From assembly GCA_003506735.1 (NCBI GenBank), contig DNYS01000258.1:33918-41610 (forward strand): a stretch of 7,693 bases of DNA. The letters run 5' to 3'. The position numbers and the translations under genes are program-made. Shown here in pieces: positions 1 to 6,392 of this stretch. The stretch is from Nitrospinota bacterium (lineage in GTDB: Bacteria > UBA8248). The notes beneath the pieces are model-generated. The model saw nothing but the letters and a program-made list of their open reading frames with translations. It made no database searches and was not told where the DNA came from. Numbering within the stretch: the stretch's first letter is position 1; each line of letters begins with the position of its first letter.

Positions 1-81
1 ATCTTCTTCTTGGCCGCCTTCTTGGCGATCTTCTTTTTGGCCACCTTCTTGGCGATCTTCTTCTTGGCCGCCTTTTTCGCT
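1..81. repeat. Three 27-bp tandem repeats encoding a Lys/Ala tail
   Basis: Three consecutive imperfect 27-bp units (1-27, 28-54, 55-81), each beginning ATCTTCTT on the plus strand, differ at only a few positions, with the third diverging at its end. On the minus strand they encode a 9-residue period of the type AKKAAKKKI at the tail of the DUF35-type protein. The array probably continues past the left edge, so copy number cannot be stated. Such arrays expand and contract easily by slippage. Confidence 0.85.
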
Positions 82-635
82 GGTGTTTTCTTTTTCCCAT
101 TGCCCAAATTCGCTTTTGGGCCTGTTTCACCTTCCTTGTCTTCGGATTTGGTCTGGGGTTTTTTCCGGCCCGTCACGATGCGGAAGGCGTAGCCGATCAC
201 CATTTGCCCGTCATCGTTCGACCCCATCTCCTGAAGAACCAGTCCGACCGGAGTCCCGGGCACCAGCAAATACTCATACCCTTCCCACCCAATCAGGGGC
301 GAGTTGATCTTGATGCCCTCCTCCAGAAGGATCACCGAGGAGACGCGCTCATCTTGTCCATCCAGCATCGAACGCATCACCGTCGCCGAAAGGATTTTCC
401 CCTTTCCGCTCAGGAGGGTCGTACTCGTGCTTCGGGGGCAAAACGGATTATCGCAGGTGGCCTTCTGGCCTGTTTTTGGGAAAAAATATTCTTCGCATTC
501 CCCGCAAACAGACCCGATAAGAGCAGGTTTGTCGCGCCGGTTCGTCGGAATAGTAAAGACATCTCGCATGAACGGGACAACGTCTTTATGAGACCCGGGA
601 ACATATATCGGAAGATGCCGCGAAATATTGTCCAT
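1..635 (-). CDS. Zn-ribbon/OB-fold DUF35-type protein with lysine-rich C-terminal tail (3' end beyond window)
   Basis: Seen: an open frame from ATG at 635 runs 211 codons off the left edge. Residues 44-66 hold a zinc-ribbon (C44-x2-C47, then C61-x4-C66, with EYFFP between). Residues about 76-155 read as an OB-fold with GKGKILSATV, a VILLEEG strand, LIGWEG and a closing VIGYAFRIV. From about 157 the protein becomes a low-complexity lysine/alanine tail with 9-residue repeats. Family knowledge: DUF35 proteins (rubredoxin-like Zn-ribbon plus OB-fold) usually form complexes with thiolase- or HMG-CoA-synthase-like enzymes and are thought to bind acyl-CoA. No such partner is visible, but the downstream side is cut off. 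The start is uncertain. M1 has only a weak GGGA-like SD. M23 (ATG at 569) would give an N-terminus closer to the family. The frame is open upstream to a stop at 771-773. The basic tail is unusual and resembles histone-H1-like bacterial tails, so nucleic-acid binding is an inference only. Confidence 0.82.
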   Translation of the reverse strand, partial: MDNISRHLPIYVPGSHKDVVPFMRDVFTIPTNRRDKPALIGSVCGECEEYFFPKTGQKATCDNPFCPRSTSTTLLSGKGKILSATVMRSMLDGQDERVSSVILLEEGIKINSPLIGWEGYEYLLVPGTPVGLVLQEMGSNDDGQMVIGYAFRIVTGRKKPQTKSEDKEGETGPKANLGNGKKKTPAKKAAKKKIAKKVAKKKIAKKAAKKK

Positions 636-683
636 GGCCCATCCCGGTTGGCTAGTTTTGTTCAGCGGAGGTGGAATCCGGCA

Positions 684-767
684 ATAATAATGAAAATACT
701 CCCAGAGATTCGACGCCAGCCGTGTAGAATCTCGGCGGAAGGTAACAAGGGGGAGCGAGGGTGTCAA
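684..767 (-). promoter_or_regulatory. Possible promoter region of the DUF35-type gene
   Basis: The gap 636-864 is AT-richer than the rest of the window. On the minus strand a perfect -35 hexamer TTGACA lies at 767-762, but 17 bp downstream is only a poor -10 (TACCTT at 744-739). A second -10-like TATTAT lies at 689-684 with no clear -35. Either could drive the gene starting at 635. The frame through this stretch is open to 773, so an N-terminal extension from a TTG at 767 is not formally excluded, but the composition argues against it. Confidence 0.3.
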
Positions 768-864
768 ATATTAAATTCCATCGGATATTTACGATAAGCG
801 ATCCGGTAAACGAGGAATAATAAAAACTGGCTGGACGGGAACGGGCGGAAAAGCCCCTTCGAAA

Positions 865-1041
865 TCAAGCGGGACGGTGCATTTTTGGCTTGAGCAAATC
901 CAGGCGCCGACGGTTGGCCTCGCACCGGAAGGACATGGCTTCGAGTTTGGCCACCATGTCCTTCGAAGTCTTCAAGGTGGTGTCCCTTTCCTCGCGCAGA
1001 AGACGGTTCACCTCCTGAAGCAGTTCAAGAAGCTCTTTCAT
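865..1041 (-). CDS. Small 58-aa helical (coiled-coil-like) protein, unknown function
   Basis: Seen: ATG at 1041 is preceded by a perfect AGGAGG (1052-1047) with 5-nt spacing, and the frame closes with TGA at 865-867. The product is 58 residues, starting MKELLELLQEVNRLLREERD. It has leucines at heptad-like spacing, is highly charged and has one cysteine (C40). No signal peptide or membrane segment is seen. The first 17 bp overlap the 3' end of the upstream membrane-protein gene, so the two are probably translationally coupled and work together. An extended -10 sequence inside the upstream gene could give it extra transcripts. I do not recognise a family. It could be a soluble partner of the neighbouring coiled coil, which is inference. 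The excellent SD and plausible amino-acid composition support it being a real gene. Confidence 0.65.
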   Translation of the reverse strand: MKELLELLQEVNRLLREERDTTLKTSKDMVAKLEAMSFRCEANRRRLDLLKPKMHRPA

Positions 1042-1687
1042 CGGCCCCTCCTCTCAGCGGTTCGTATAAATGCTCCCGAATTATACCAATAAATAGGTCC
1101 AGAGGGTTGGAATCTCTCGCCTCGATATTCACCTGGAGCTCATGGCCGTCCGGGCTGGCCACCGTATGGTAGCCGTGGCGTTCCGGCAAAAAAGACGCCG
1201 CATACTGGGAAAACTGGCCAGGAGAAAAATTCGGGAACGCCTGGCCGAGCGATTCAAGCTGAATCGACACCTGAACACCACTTTCGTCCAGAGACAAAGT
1301 CATGCCGGGAATTTCGCTCCCCTCCCCGTCCCGCAGGAGCATGACCACAAATCCGGTGTCCAGGACCCGCTCCTGCATCAGCGGCGCGAACTGGAGCATC
1401 TCCTTACGAAGCTCCACGAAAAGCCGGTCCGCCGGACCTTGGCCTGAGGCTATTTCTCCACCGCCGGCGAATTCGGTCTCGCGCAGCTCCTCGCGCTCTT
1501 CGCGCGCCATGAGAACCTCCAAAATCCGGTTCAGCGTATCAGAGATCCGATCCAGCTTCTCGCCGTTTTGACTCAGGCGCCGGCGCATCCCGTAGAGCCC
1601 GAACGGCAAGACCGCCCATATCACCAAGAGAAATATCGCGCTCGAAACAAGAATCAAAAAAAACGGATGAGACAGTAATTCCGCCAT
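1025..1687 (-). CDS. Single-pass membrane protein with coiled coil and unknown C-terminal domain
   Basis: Seen: 220 residues from ATG at 1687, which has an AAGGA SD about 8 nt upstream. The frame is open further upstream, but that stretch lacks an SD and contains the promoter, so this start is preferred. Residues about 9-33 form one hydrophobic helix (FFLILVSSAIFLLVIWAVLP) followed by a basic cluster (MRRR), suggesting a short N-terminus outside and the rest in the cytoplasm. Residues about 36-72 are a charged amphipathic helix, likely a coiled coil. A glycine-rich linker follows near 73-84. Residues about 88-208 form a mixed alpha/beta domain with no motif I recognise. The gene overlaps the following small gene by 17 bp and is divergent from selA. 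No catalytic residues are apparent, and a scaffold or structural role is only a guess. Confidence 0.78.
   Translation of the reverse strand: MAELLSHPFFLILVSSAIFLLVIWAVLPFGLYGMRRRLSQNGEKLDRISDTLNRILEVLMAREEREELRETEFAGGGEIASGQGPADRLFVELRKEMLQFAPLMQERVLDTGFVVMLLRDGEGSEIPGMTLSLDESGVQVSIQLESLGQAFPNFSPGQFSQYAASFLPERHGYHTVASPDGHELQVNIEARDSNPLDLFIGIIREHLYEPLRGGADERAS
1080..1085 (-). promoter_or_regulatory. Extended -10 box (TGGTATAAT) possibly serving the 58-aa gene
   Basis: On the minus strand a perfect TATAAT at 1085-1080 is preceded by TGG, giving an extended -10. No -35 is evident. It lies inside the 3' end of the membrane-protein gene, about 40 bp before the start of the small gene. It coincides with Ile codons (GGT ATA ATT), so it may be chance. 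Confidence 0.3.
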
Positions 1688-1732
1688 CGGGTATTCCTTT
1701 TTGAGGCCATCCCTTAAAGTTGTCTGGGCATG

Positions 1733-1762
1733 ACTATACCAATCCTCTCCCCTCCAATTGAA
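1733..1762 (-). promoter_or_regulatory. Probable promoter of the minus-strand membrane-protein pair
   Basis: On the minus strand: a -35-like TTCAAT (1762-1757), an 18-bp spacer and TATAGT (1738-1733) preceded by TGG, an extended -10. It lies about 45 bp upstream of the start at 1687, a sensible 5' leader length. Confidence 0.5.
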
Positions 1763-1804
1763 GGCCCGCCGCACAAAATCGTCCCCAGACCCCTTTCGCC
1801 CGGG

Positions 1805-1834
1805 TTGACCGGCCAAATCGGGCGCGCGTATAGT
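1805..1834 (+). promoter_or_regulatory. Probable sigma70-type promoter of selA
   Basis: TTGACC (1805-1810), an 18-bp spacer and TATAGT (1829-1834) match the consensus at 5/6 positions each. A start of transcription near 1841 would leave a leader of about 25 nt. An AGGAG SD lies at 1852-1856, 10 nt before the selA ATG. Confidence 0.6.
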
Positions 1835-1866
1835 CGGAATCAACTCATTACAGGAGCCTCGGGGCC

Positions 1867-3330
1867 ATGGCCACCCCCAGCAAACCCATTGAAAATACAT
1901 CTCTTTTGCGGTACCTGCCTTCCGTGGATGAACTCATGGAAGACCTCCGCTCCGAGTCCGGCGAGGGTTCTTCGGGCTCCGTCCTGTCCGGTGCGGCGCG
2001 CGAGGCCATTGACATCCAAAGGCGGCGGATTCTGGCCGGAGAGAGGTTCGAAAACGGGTTCGAGGGCCAACCCTCCCCGGACGCCGCCCAAATCCGGGCC
2101 GCCCTCCATCGTGAAATTCTCCGCGAGGCCCGCGATCTCCTCATGGCAGGCCAAACGCTCGACCTCCGCCACGTCATCAACGCAACCGGCATCGTTCTCC
2201 ACACCAACCTCGGCCGCGCACCGCTCAGCGAGGCCGCCTGCCAGGCCCTGATCGAGGTGTCCCGAGGTTACTCGAATCTCGAATACGATCTCGAAACCGG
2301 CCGGCGCGGCAAGCGCGGCGCCGCCATCGAATCTCTCCTCCAAAAACTCACCGGCGCCGAATCCGCCGTCACCGTGAACAACAACGCCGCCGCCGTCATG
2401 TTCGCCATCCGGACGATGGCCGAGGGAAAAGAAGCCATCGTCTCCCGGGGAGAGCTGGTGGAAATCGGAGGCTCCTTCCGCATCCCCGACATCATGGCGC
2501 AAAGTGGCGCCACCATGGTCGAGGTCGGATCGACGAACAAAACCCGCCTCAGCGACTATGAGCAGGCCATCGGCCCGGATACGGGTCTCCTCCTCAAGGT
2601 CCACACCAGCAACTACCGCATCATCGGCTTCACCGAAGAGGTTCCCCTGAAAGAGCTCACCGCCCTGGCCCATGCTCGGGGCCTCCCGGTCCTCGAAGAT
2701 CTGGGGAGCGGCTGCCTCGTCAATCCGCCCGGCCTCCCGAGAGAACCGACCGTATCCGCCTCGGTCGAAGCGGGAGTGGACGTCATCACCTTCTCGGGCG
2801 ACAAGCTTCTCGGCGGCCCCCAGGCGGGGATCATCGTCGGAAAATCCGAATGGCTGGACAAGCTCAAATGCCACCCCATGATGCGAGCGCTCCGTCTCGA
2901 CAAGCTGACCCTGGCGGCGCTTGAGTCCACTCTCCGCGCCTATCTCGACCCCGAGCGGGCGATGCGCGAGGTGCCGGCACTGCGAATGCTCGCCGAGGGG
3001 GCCGAATCCGCGCGGGGCCGCGCCGAGGCCCTTTTGGCGGCTCTCGGGGAGAATGCGGCGCGCGCCCTCCGGGCCGAGCTTGCCGAAACGGAAGGCCGGG
3101 TCGGGGGCGGAGCCATGCCGCTCGCCGAGCTGAAAAGCTGGGCGGTGGCCCTCAAGCCGGAGGGAATTTCGGCGGACAGGATGGACGCCCTCCTCCGCGC
3201 CTCCGATCCACCCGCCGTCACCCGGATACACGAAGACCGCTTGCTGCTCGACATGCGATGCGTGTCGGAGGCCGAGATCGAGCCGCTGGCGGACATACTG
3301 AAAAGGCTGGCCGAGGAGGCGGAGATTTGA
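1867..3330 (+). CDS. selA: L-seryl-tRNA(Sec) selenium transferase
   Basis: Role: this PLP enzyme converts Ser-tRNA(Sec) to Sec-tRNA(Sec) with selenophosphate, in the cytoplasm. Seen: 487 residues, close to the usual bacterial SelA length. There is an N-terminal helical domain with LRYLPSVDEL (14-23), then the SelA signature RHVINATGIVLHTNLGRAPL (101-120). NNNAAAV (171-177) falls in the PLP-phosphate region and LEDLGSG (276-282) contains D278. The Schiff-base lysine is K313 in FSGDKLLGGPQAG, matching K295 of E. coli SelA. The family forms decamers. The ATG has an AGGAG SD 10 nt upstream and a good promoter. The gene leads a co-directional run that includes selB 1.1 kb further on. No truncation or in-frame stop is visible. 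Identification rests on several long, family-specific motifs. Confidence 0.97.
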   Translation: MATPSKPIENTSLLRYLPSVDELMEDLRSESGEGSSGSVLSGAAREAIDIQRRRILAGERFENGFEGQPSPDAAQIRAALHREILREARDLLMAGQTLDLRHVINATGIVLHTNLGRAPLSEAACQALIEVSRGYSNLEYDLETGRRGKRGAAIESLLQKLTGAESAVTVNNNAAAVMFAIRTMAEGKEAIVSRGELVEIGGSFRIPDIMAQSGATMVEVGSTNKTRLSDYEQAIGPDTGLLLKVHTSNYRIIGFTEEVPLKELTALAHARGLPVLEDLGSGCLVNPPGLPREPTVSASVEAGVDVITFSGDKLLGGPQAGIIVGKSEWLDKLKCHPMMRALRLDKLTLAALESTLRAYLDPERAMREVPALRMLAEGAESARGRAEALLAALGENAARALRAELAETEGRVGGGAMPLAELKSWAVALKPEGISADRMDALLRASDPPAVTRIHEDRLLLDMRCVSEAEIEPLADILKRLAEEAEI

Positions 3331-3397
3331 TCGGCGTTCCCGATATCGCCTCCTTCAAAGAATTGGCGCACACTGATCCTCAAACCAAATTGCTCAA

Positions 3398-3427
3398 GTG
3401 ACGGTCCATGATACTGTTTGATATCAT
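3398..3427 (+). promoter_or_regulatory. Candidate promoter with overlapping dyad, upstream of the hydrolase
   Basis: GTGACG (3398-3403), an 18-bp spacer and TATCAT (3422-3427, 5/6 to TATAAT) make a moderate sigma70-like promoter. Overlapping it is a perfect 6-bp inverted repeat, ATGATA (3408-3413) and TATCAT (3422-3427), separated by 8 bp. This is the size of an operator for a dimeric repressor. The leader to the hydrolase start would be about 80 nt. The rest of the selA-hydrolase gap (3331-3513) shows no gene or U-tailed terminator, only short GC hairpins such as GGCG-CAAG-CGCC at 3434-3445. Confidence 0.35.
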
Positions 3428-3513
3428 TCCGTTGGCGCAAGCGCCGCGATTCAGCAAGCCATTTAAAAATAGTTGATTAATCGAATCCCTTCATTTTTCA
3501 TCAGGGAGCGCGC

Positions 3514-4320
3514 ATGTCCACAGTCAACTCCGGCGGCGTCGAGATTGATTACGAAATCCTGAACCCGGACTCGCCCCGGACCCCGGTTTTTTTCATCAGC
3601 GGGCTGAACGGCGCGCGGGGATCGTGGCCCCTTCAGGCGGAGCCTTTCTCCAAGGAAAGGCCCGTCGTCCTCCACGATCACCGGGGAACGGGCAAGAGCG
3701 CCAAGCCGTCCGGCGTCTACACCATCGAGAAAATGGCGGGCGACGTCATCGCCATCATGGACGATGCCGGCATCGATACGGCCCACATGGTCGGAAGCTC
3801 CACCGGCGGGGCCATCATCCAGGTCCTGGCAATCGATTATCCGGACCGGGTCCGGAGCGCCACCATTTGCAGCTCCTGGCCCAGGTCGGATCATTTTTTC
3901 CGCCGCCAGTTCTCCATGCGCAAAAAAGTTTTGCTCAATATGGGCTGGGAGGATTACACGAAAATATCCGCCCTCGCGCTGATTTCGCCCGAATATTTCA
4001 ACGAGCATTTCGAGGAGATCAGGGAGAAGGAAAATTTCAACATCGAAAACGCTCCACCGGCATTTGTCATGGCCGAGCGGATCGACTGCATCATGGCGCA
4101 CGACCAGTTGGAGCGGTTGGGCAAGATCACGGCGCCAACGCTGGTTGCGGTGGCACGGGACGATGCCTGCACCCCGCCCTATTATTCGGATCAACTCGTG
4201 GAAAAAATTCCGGGTGCCAAGCTGAAGGTGTTCGAATCGGGCGGGCATTTCGTATACATGGCGTATCCGGACGAATTCAACGCCGTGATCCGGAATTTCA
4301 TCGAAGAGAACGATTCCTGA
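3514..4320 (+). CDS. Alpha/beta-fold hydrolase, RutD/PcaD-like
   Basis: Seen: 268 residues, usual for single-domain alpha/beta hydrolases. Oxyanion-hole region: FISGLNG (27-33). The HDHRGTGKSAKPSG stretch (54-67) is followed by YTIEKMAGDVIAIMDDAGID. The nucleophile elbow is GSSTGG with S96. The likely acid is D217 (or D216) in ARDDACTPP, and the base is H245 in SGGHFVYM. The cap region (about 120-190) is helical. There is no signal peptide, so the protein is probably cytoplasmic. The HRGTG, Y-x-IE-x-MA and cap patterns resemble RutD (proposed aminoacrylate hydrolase of pyrimidine catabolism) and PcaD-type lactonases. No rut or pca genes are present, so the substrate is unknown. The ATG has an AGGGAG SD 5 nt upstream. 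It sits between selA and selB; a link to selenium metabolism is inferred from position only. The frame stays open for 25 codons after the TGA stop. Confidence 0.9.
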   Translation: MSTVNSGGVEIDYEILNPDSPRTPVFFISGLNGARGSWPLQAEPFSKERPVVLHDHRGTGKSAKPSGVYTIEKMAGDVIAIMDDAGIDTAHMVGSSTGGAIIQVLAIDYPDRVRSATICSSWPRSDHFFRRQFSMRKKVLLNMGWEDYTKISALALISPEYFNEHFEEIREKENFNIENAPPAFVMAERIDCIMAHDQLERLGKITAPTLVAVARDDACTPPYYSDQLVEKIPGAKLKVFESGGHFVYMAYPDEFNAVIRNFIEENDS

Positions 4321-4338
4321 CGGGCGCGCCCCGGCCCC

Positions 4339-4351
4339 GCCGCATGGCGGC
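4339..4351 (+). other. Short GC-rich hairpin between hydrolase and selB
   Basis: GCCGC and GCGGC flank a 3-nt loop, 19-31 nt after the hydrolase stop codon. The whole gap 4321-4370 is very GC-rich and can fold in several ways. No U-run follows, so it is not a canonical intrinsic terminator. It may be chance structure or a weak attenuator. Confidence 0.25.
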
Positions 4352-4404
4352 CTCTGGACCGCGCGGGCTTTCATCACAGGCAATTCTCCACCGGGTAGAG
4401 GCCT

Positions 4405-6321
4405 TTGAAACACATCATCATCGGTACGGCGGGTCATATCGATCACGGGAAGACATCCCTGGTGCTCGCCCTGACCGGCACCGACACCGACCGGCTCAAG
4501 GAAGAAAAAGAACGGGGCATCACCATCGAGCTTGGCTTCGCGCAGCTCGACCTGGGCGAACTCCAGGCCGGGATCGTGGACGTGCCGGGCCATGAGCGGT
4601 TCGTGAAGAACATGCTCGCCGGGGCGGGGGGAATCGATCTCGCTATCCTTGTCATCGCCGCGGATGAGGGCGTCATGCCTCAGACGCGCGAGCACCTGTC
4701 CATATGCCGTCTCCTGGGCGTCCGGGGGGGGCTCGTCGCACTGACCAAAACCGACCTGGTCGAAAGCGACTGGGTCGAGCTGGTCACGGACGACCTGGCG
4801 GATTTCGTCGAAGGGACCTTCCTCGAAGGGCAGCCGGTGGTGCCCGTATCCTCCGAGACCGGAGAAGGGCTGGATGAACTGCGCACCGAAATCACCCGCC
4901 TGGCGGAGGAGGTTTCAGCCAAAAGCGAAAGCGGAATATTCCGCCTCCCCATCGACCGGGTGTTCACGATGCGGGGATTCGGCGCGGTGGTGACCGGGAC
5001 GCTATTCAGCGGAAGCGTCCGGGTGGGAGATCGGGTTCAGCTGTTTCCCAAAAGCTCTGAGGCGCGCGTCCGCGGGATCCAGGTCCACGGCGAGGCGGTC
5101 GAAGAGGCCACCGCCGGCATGCGCACGGCGGTGAACCTTCAGGGGGTGGAGCGCATGGATATCGAGCGGGGCCATGTCCTCGGGCGGCCCTCGGAACTGA
5201 AATCCACCTATATGCTCGACGTTCATCTCGAACATATTCCGGATTCCCCCCGGCCCCTGAAAACGCGCGATCGCGTCCGCTTTCACACGGGAGCCTCGGA
5301 AGTCATGGGGCGTGTCTCGCTGATCGGAACCGATGAAATCGAACCGGGCGAGATCGTCTTCGCGCAGATTCGCCTCGAAGCCCCCGTGGCGGTGCTGCCC
5401 AGGGACCGCTTCGTCATTCGCAGCTATTCGCCCATCGTCACCATCGGCGGCGGGGAGATCCTCGACGTGGCCCCGCGGAAACGCCGGCGGCTGCGGGCTT
5501 CGTCGATGGAGCAAATCGAAAACCTCCGGGCGGCAAACGAAACCGGGCGCCTCCGGATTCTCCTCGATGAGGGCAGGCTGGCCGGCGCGGACATCGCCGC
5601 TCTCACCGGCCGGCTGACGCTCACCCCGGATGAGATTCGGGCCGAGATCGAGGCCCTGGCCGAAAAAGACGATATCCGGATCGTGGAGGCCGACTCGGGA
5701 CTTTCCCTGACGCGGGAGCATTTCACGGCCCTGCAAGGGGCTATCACGGATTTTCTCGAGGAATATCACAAGGCGAACCCCCTGCGCCCGGGAGCGCCCC
5801 GCGAGGAGGTGCGCGGGAAGGGCGGCGGGGCCGGGGAGCGGGCGTTCAACGCGGCGCTTTCGGACCTTACGGCGGCGGGCAAGGCCACCGAAGAGGGCGC
5901 CCTCGTGCGGCTGGCCTCCCACAAGGTGCGGATTGCTGAGGACCTGGCCAAAGTGAAAACCAAGCTCGACAGCTTTTTCCGCTCGGCGCGCTTTCAGCCC
6001 CCCGCCCTCAAGGAGGTGTTCGGGGCGGCGGGAACGCCCGACGGGCCGGGACAGGAGGCCCTTCAGGTCCTGGTGGACGAGGGTTCACTCATCCGCCTCA
6101 AGGAGGACCTCATCTACCATCGCGAGGCGGTTGACGAGGCGCGCGCGCGGCTGGAGGACTATCTCGGGGGCCAGGAAGACATTTCGGCCTCGGAGTTCCG
6201 CGATTTGCTCGGCATCACCCGGAAACACGCAATTCCGCTCCTGGAATACTTCGATACGGCGCGGGTCACCTTCAGGGTAGGGGACAAGCGCGTTCTCCGC
6301 TCGCGCCCTGGGGCGAAGTAA
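4405..6321 (+). CDS. selB: Selenocysteine-specific translation elongation factor
   Basis: Role: a GTPase that carries Sec-tRNA(Sec) to the ribosome at UGA codons marked by a SECIS hairpin. Seen: 638 residues, normal for SelB. G1 is [11 protein letters not shown] (7-17), the switch region [14 protein letters not shown] (33-46), G3 DVPGHE (59-64), G4 TKTD (114-117) and G5-like SSETGEG (149-155). EF-Tu-like beta-barrel domains follow ([12 protein letters not shown], 188-199; [11 protein letters not shown], 294-304; [13 protein letters not shown], 338-350). The C-terminal part, about 370-638, reads as winged-helix repeats. It ends with [20 protein letters not shown] (598-617) and GDKRVLR, the SECIS-binding type of winged helix. 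The start is TTG: an in-frame TAG lies at 4396-4398 and no other initiator fits before the P-loop. GAGG at 4398-4401 gives a short-spaced SD. Lies 84 bp after the hydrolase. Confidence 0.97.
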   Translation: MKHIIIGTAGHIDHGKTSLVLALTGTDTDRLKEEKERGITIELGFAQLDLGELQAGIVDVPGHERFVKNMLAGAGGIDLAILVIAADEGVMPQTREHLSICRLLGVRGGLVALTKTDLVESDWVELVTDDLADFVEGTFLEGQPVVPVSSETGEGLDELRTEITRLAEEVSAKSESGIFRLPIDRVFTMRGFGAVVTGTLFSGSVRVGDRVQLFPKSSEARVRGIQVHGEAVEEATAGMRTAVNLQGVERMDIERGHVLGRPSELKSTYMLDVHLEHIPDSPRPLKTRDRVRFHTGASEVMGRVSLIGTDEIEPGEIVFAQIRLEAPVAVLPRDRFVIRSYSPIVTIGGGEILDVAPRKRRRLRASSMEQIENLRAANETGRLRILLDEGRLAGADIAALTGRLTLTPDEIRAEIEALAEKDDIRIVEADSGLSLTREHFTALQGAITDFLEEYHKANPLRPGAPREEVRGKGGGAGERAFNAALSDLTAAGKATEEGALVRLASHKVRIAEDLAKVKTKLDSFFRSARFQPPALKEVFGAAGTPDGPGQEALQVLVDEGSLIRLKEDLIYHREAVDEARARLEDYLGGQEDISASEFRDLLGITRKHAIPLLEYFDTARVTFRVGDKRVLRSRPGAK

Positions 6322-6333
6322 ATAAAATTCCTT

Positions 6334-6361
6334 GCCGGAATTCACCGGCCCCGGTTTCGGG
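6334..6361 (+). other. Two small hairpins in the selB-aminotransferase gap
   Basis: GCCGG (6334-6338) and CCGGC (6345-6349) pair around a 6-nt loop. Directly after, CCCG (6350-6353) and CGGG (6358-6361) pair around GTTT. Neither is followed by a U-run, so neither is a standard terminator. They could modulate readthrough into the next gene. Confidence 0.25.
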
Positions 6362-6392
6362 ACTCATCGACTCTTATTCGAGGAGGCATTTC

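Noticed and set aside
204..797. Plus-strand open frame of 197 codons at the left end
   Set aside because: The opposite strand encodes a zinc-ribbon/OB-fold protein with four correctly spaced cysteines. The plus-strand product has no recognisable features.
783..864. Intrinsic terminator after the 58-aa gene
   Set aside because: A short T-run exists on the minus strand (around 826-822), but only a 4-bp GC stem precedes it, and not adjacently. This is too weak to call.
1840..3231. Long open frame (463 codons) on the minus strand opposite selA
   Set aside because: It is entirely antisense to a certain selA gene. GC-rich codon use leaves the opposite strand open. The predicted product is compositionally odd, with no recognisable motif.
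3331..3513. Possible selC (tRNA-Sec) gene near selA/selB
   Set aside because: I looked in the gaps 3331-3513, 4321-4404 and 6322-6392 for a long acceptor stem, T-loop motif and long variable arm and found none. The gaps after 4321 are too short or lack the motifs.
3463..4695. Long open frame (410 codons) on the minus strand across the hydrolase and the start of selB
   Set aside because: It spans two convincing plus-strand genes, and its product is rich in His/Asp/Gly as expected of a GC-rich shadow frame.
5002..5922. Minus-strand open frame opposite selB, and a similar one at 6855-7616 opposite the class V gene
   Set aside because: Both are antisense to genes with clear family motifs, with no SD or domain of their own.
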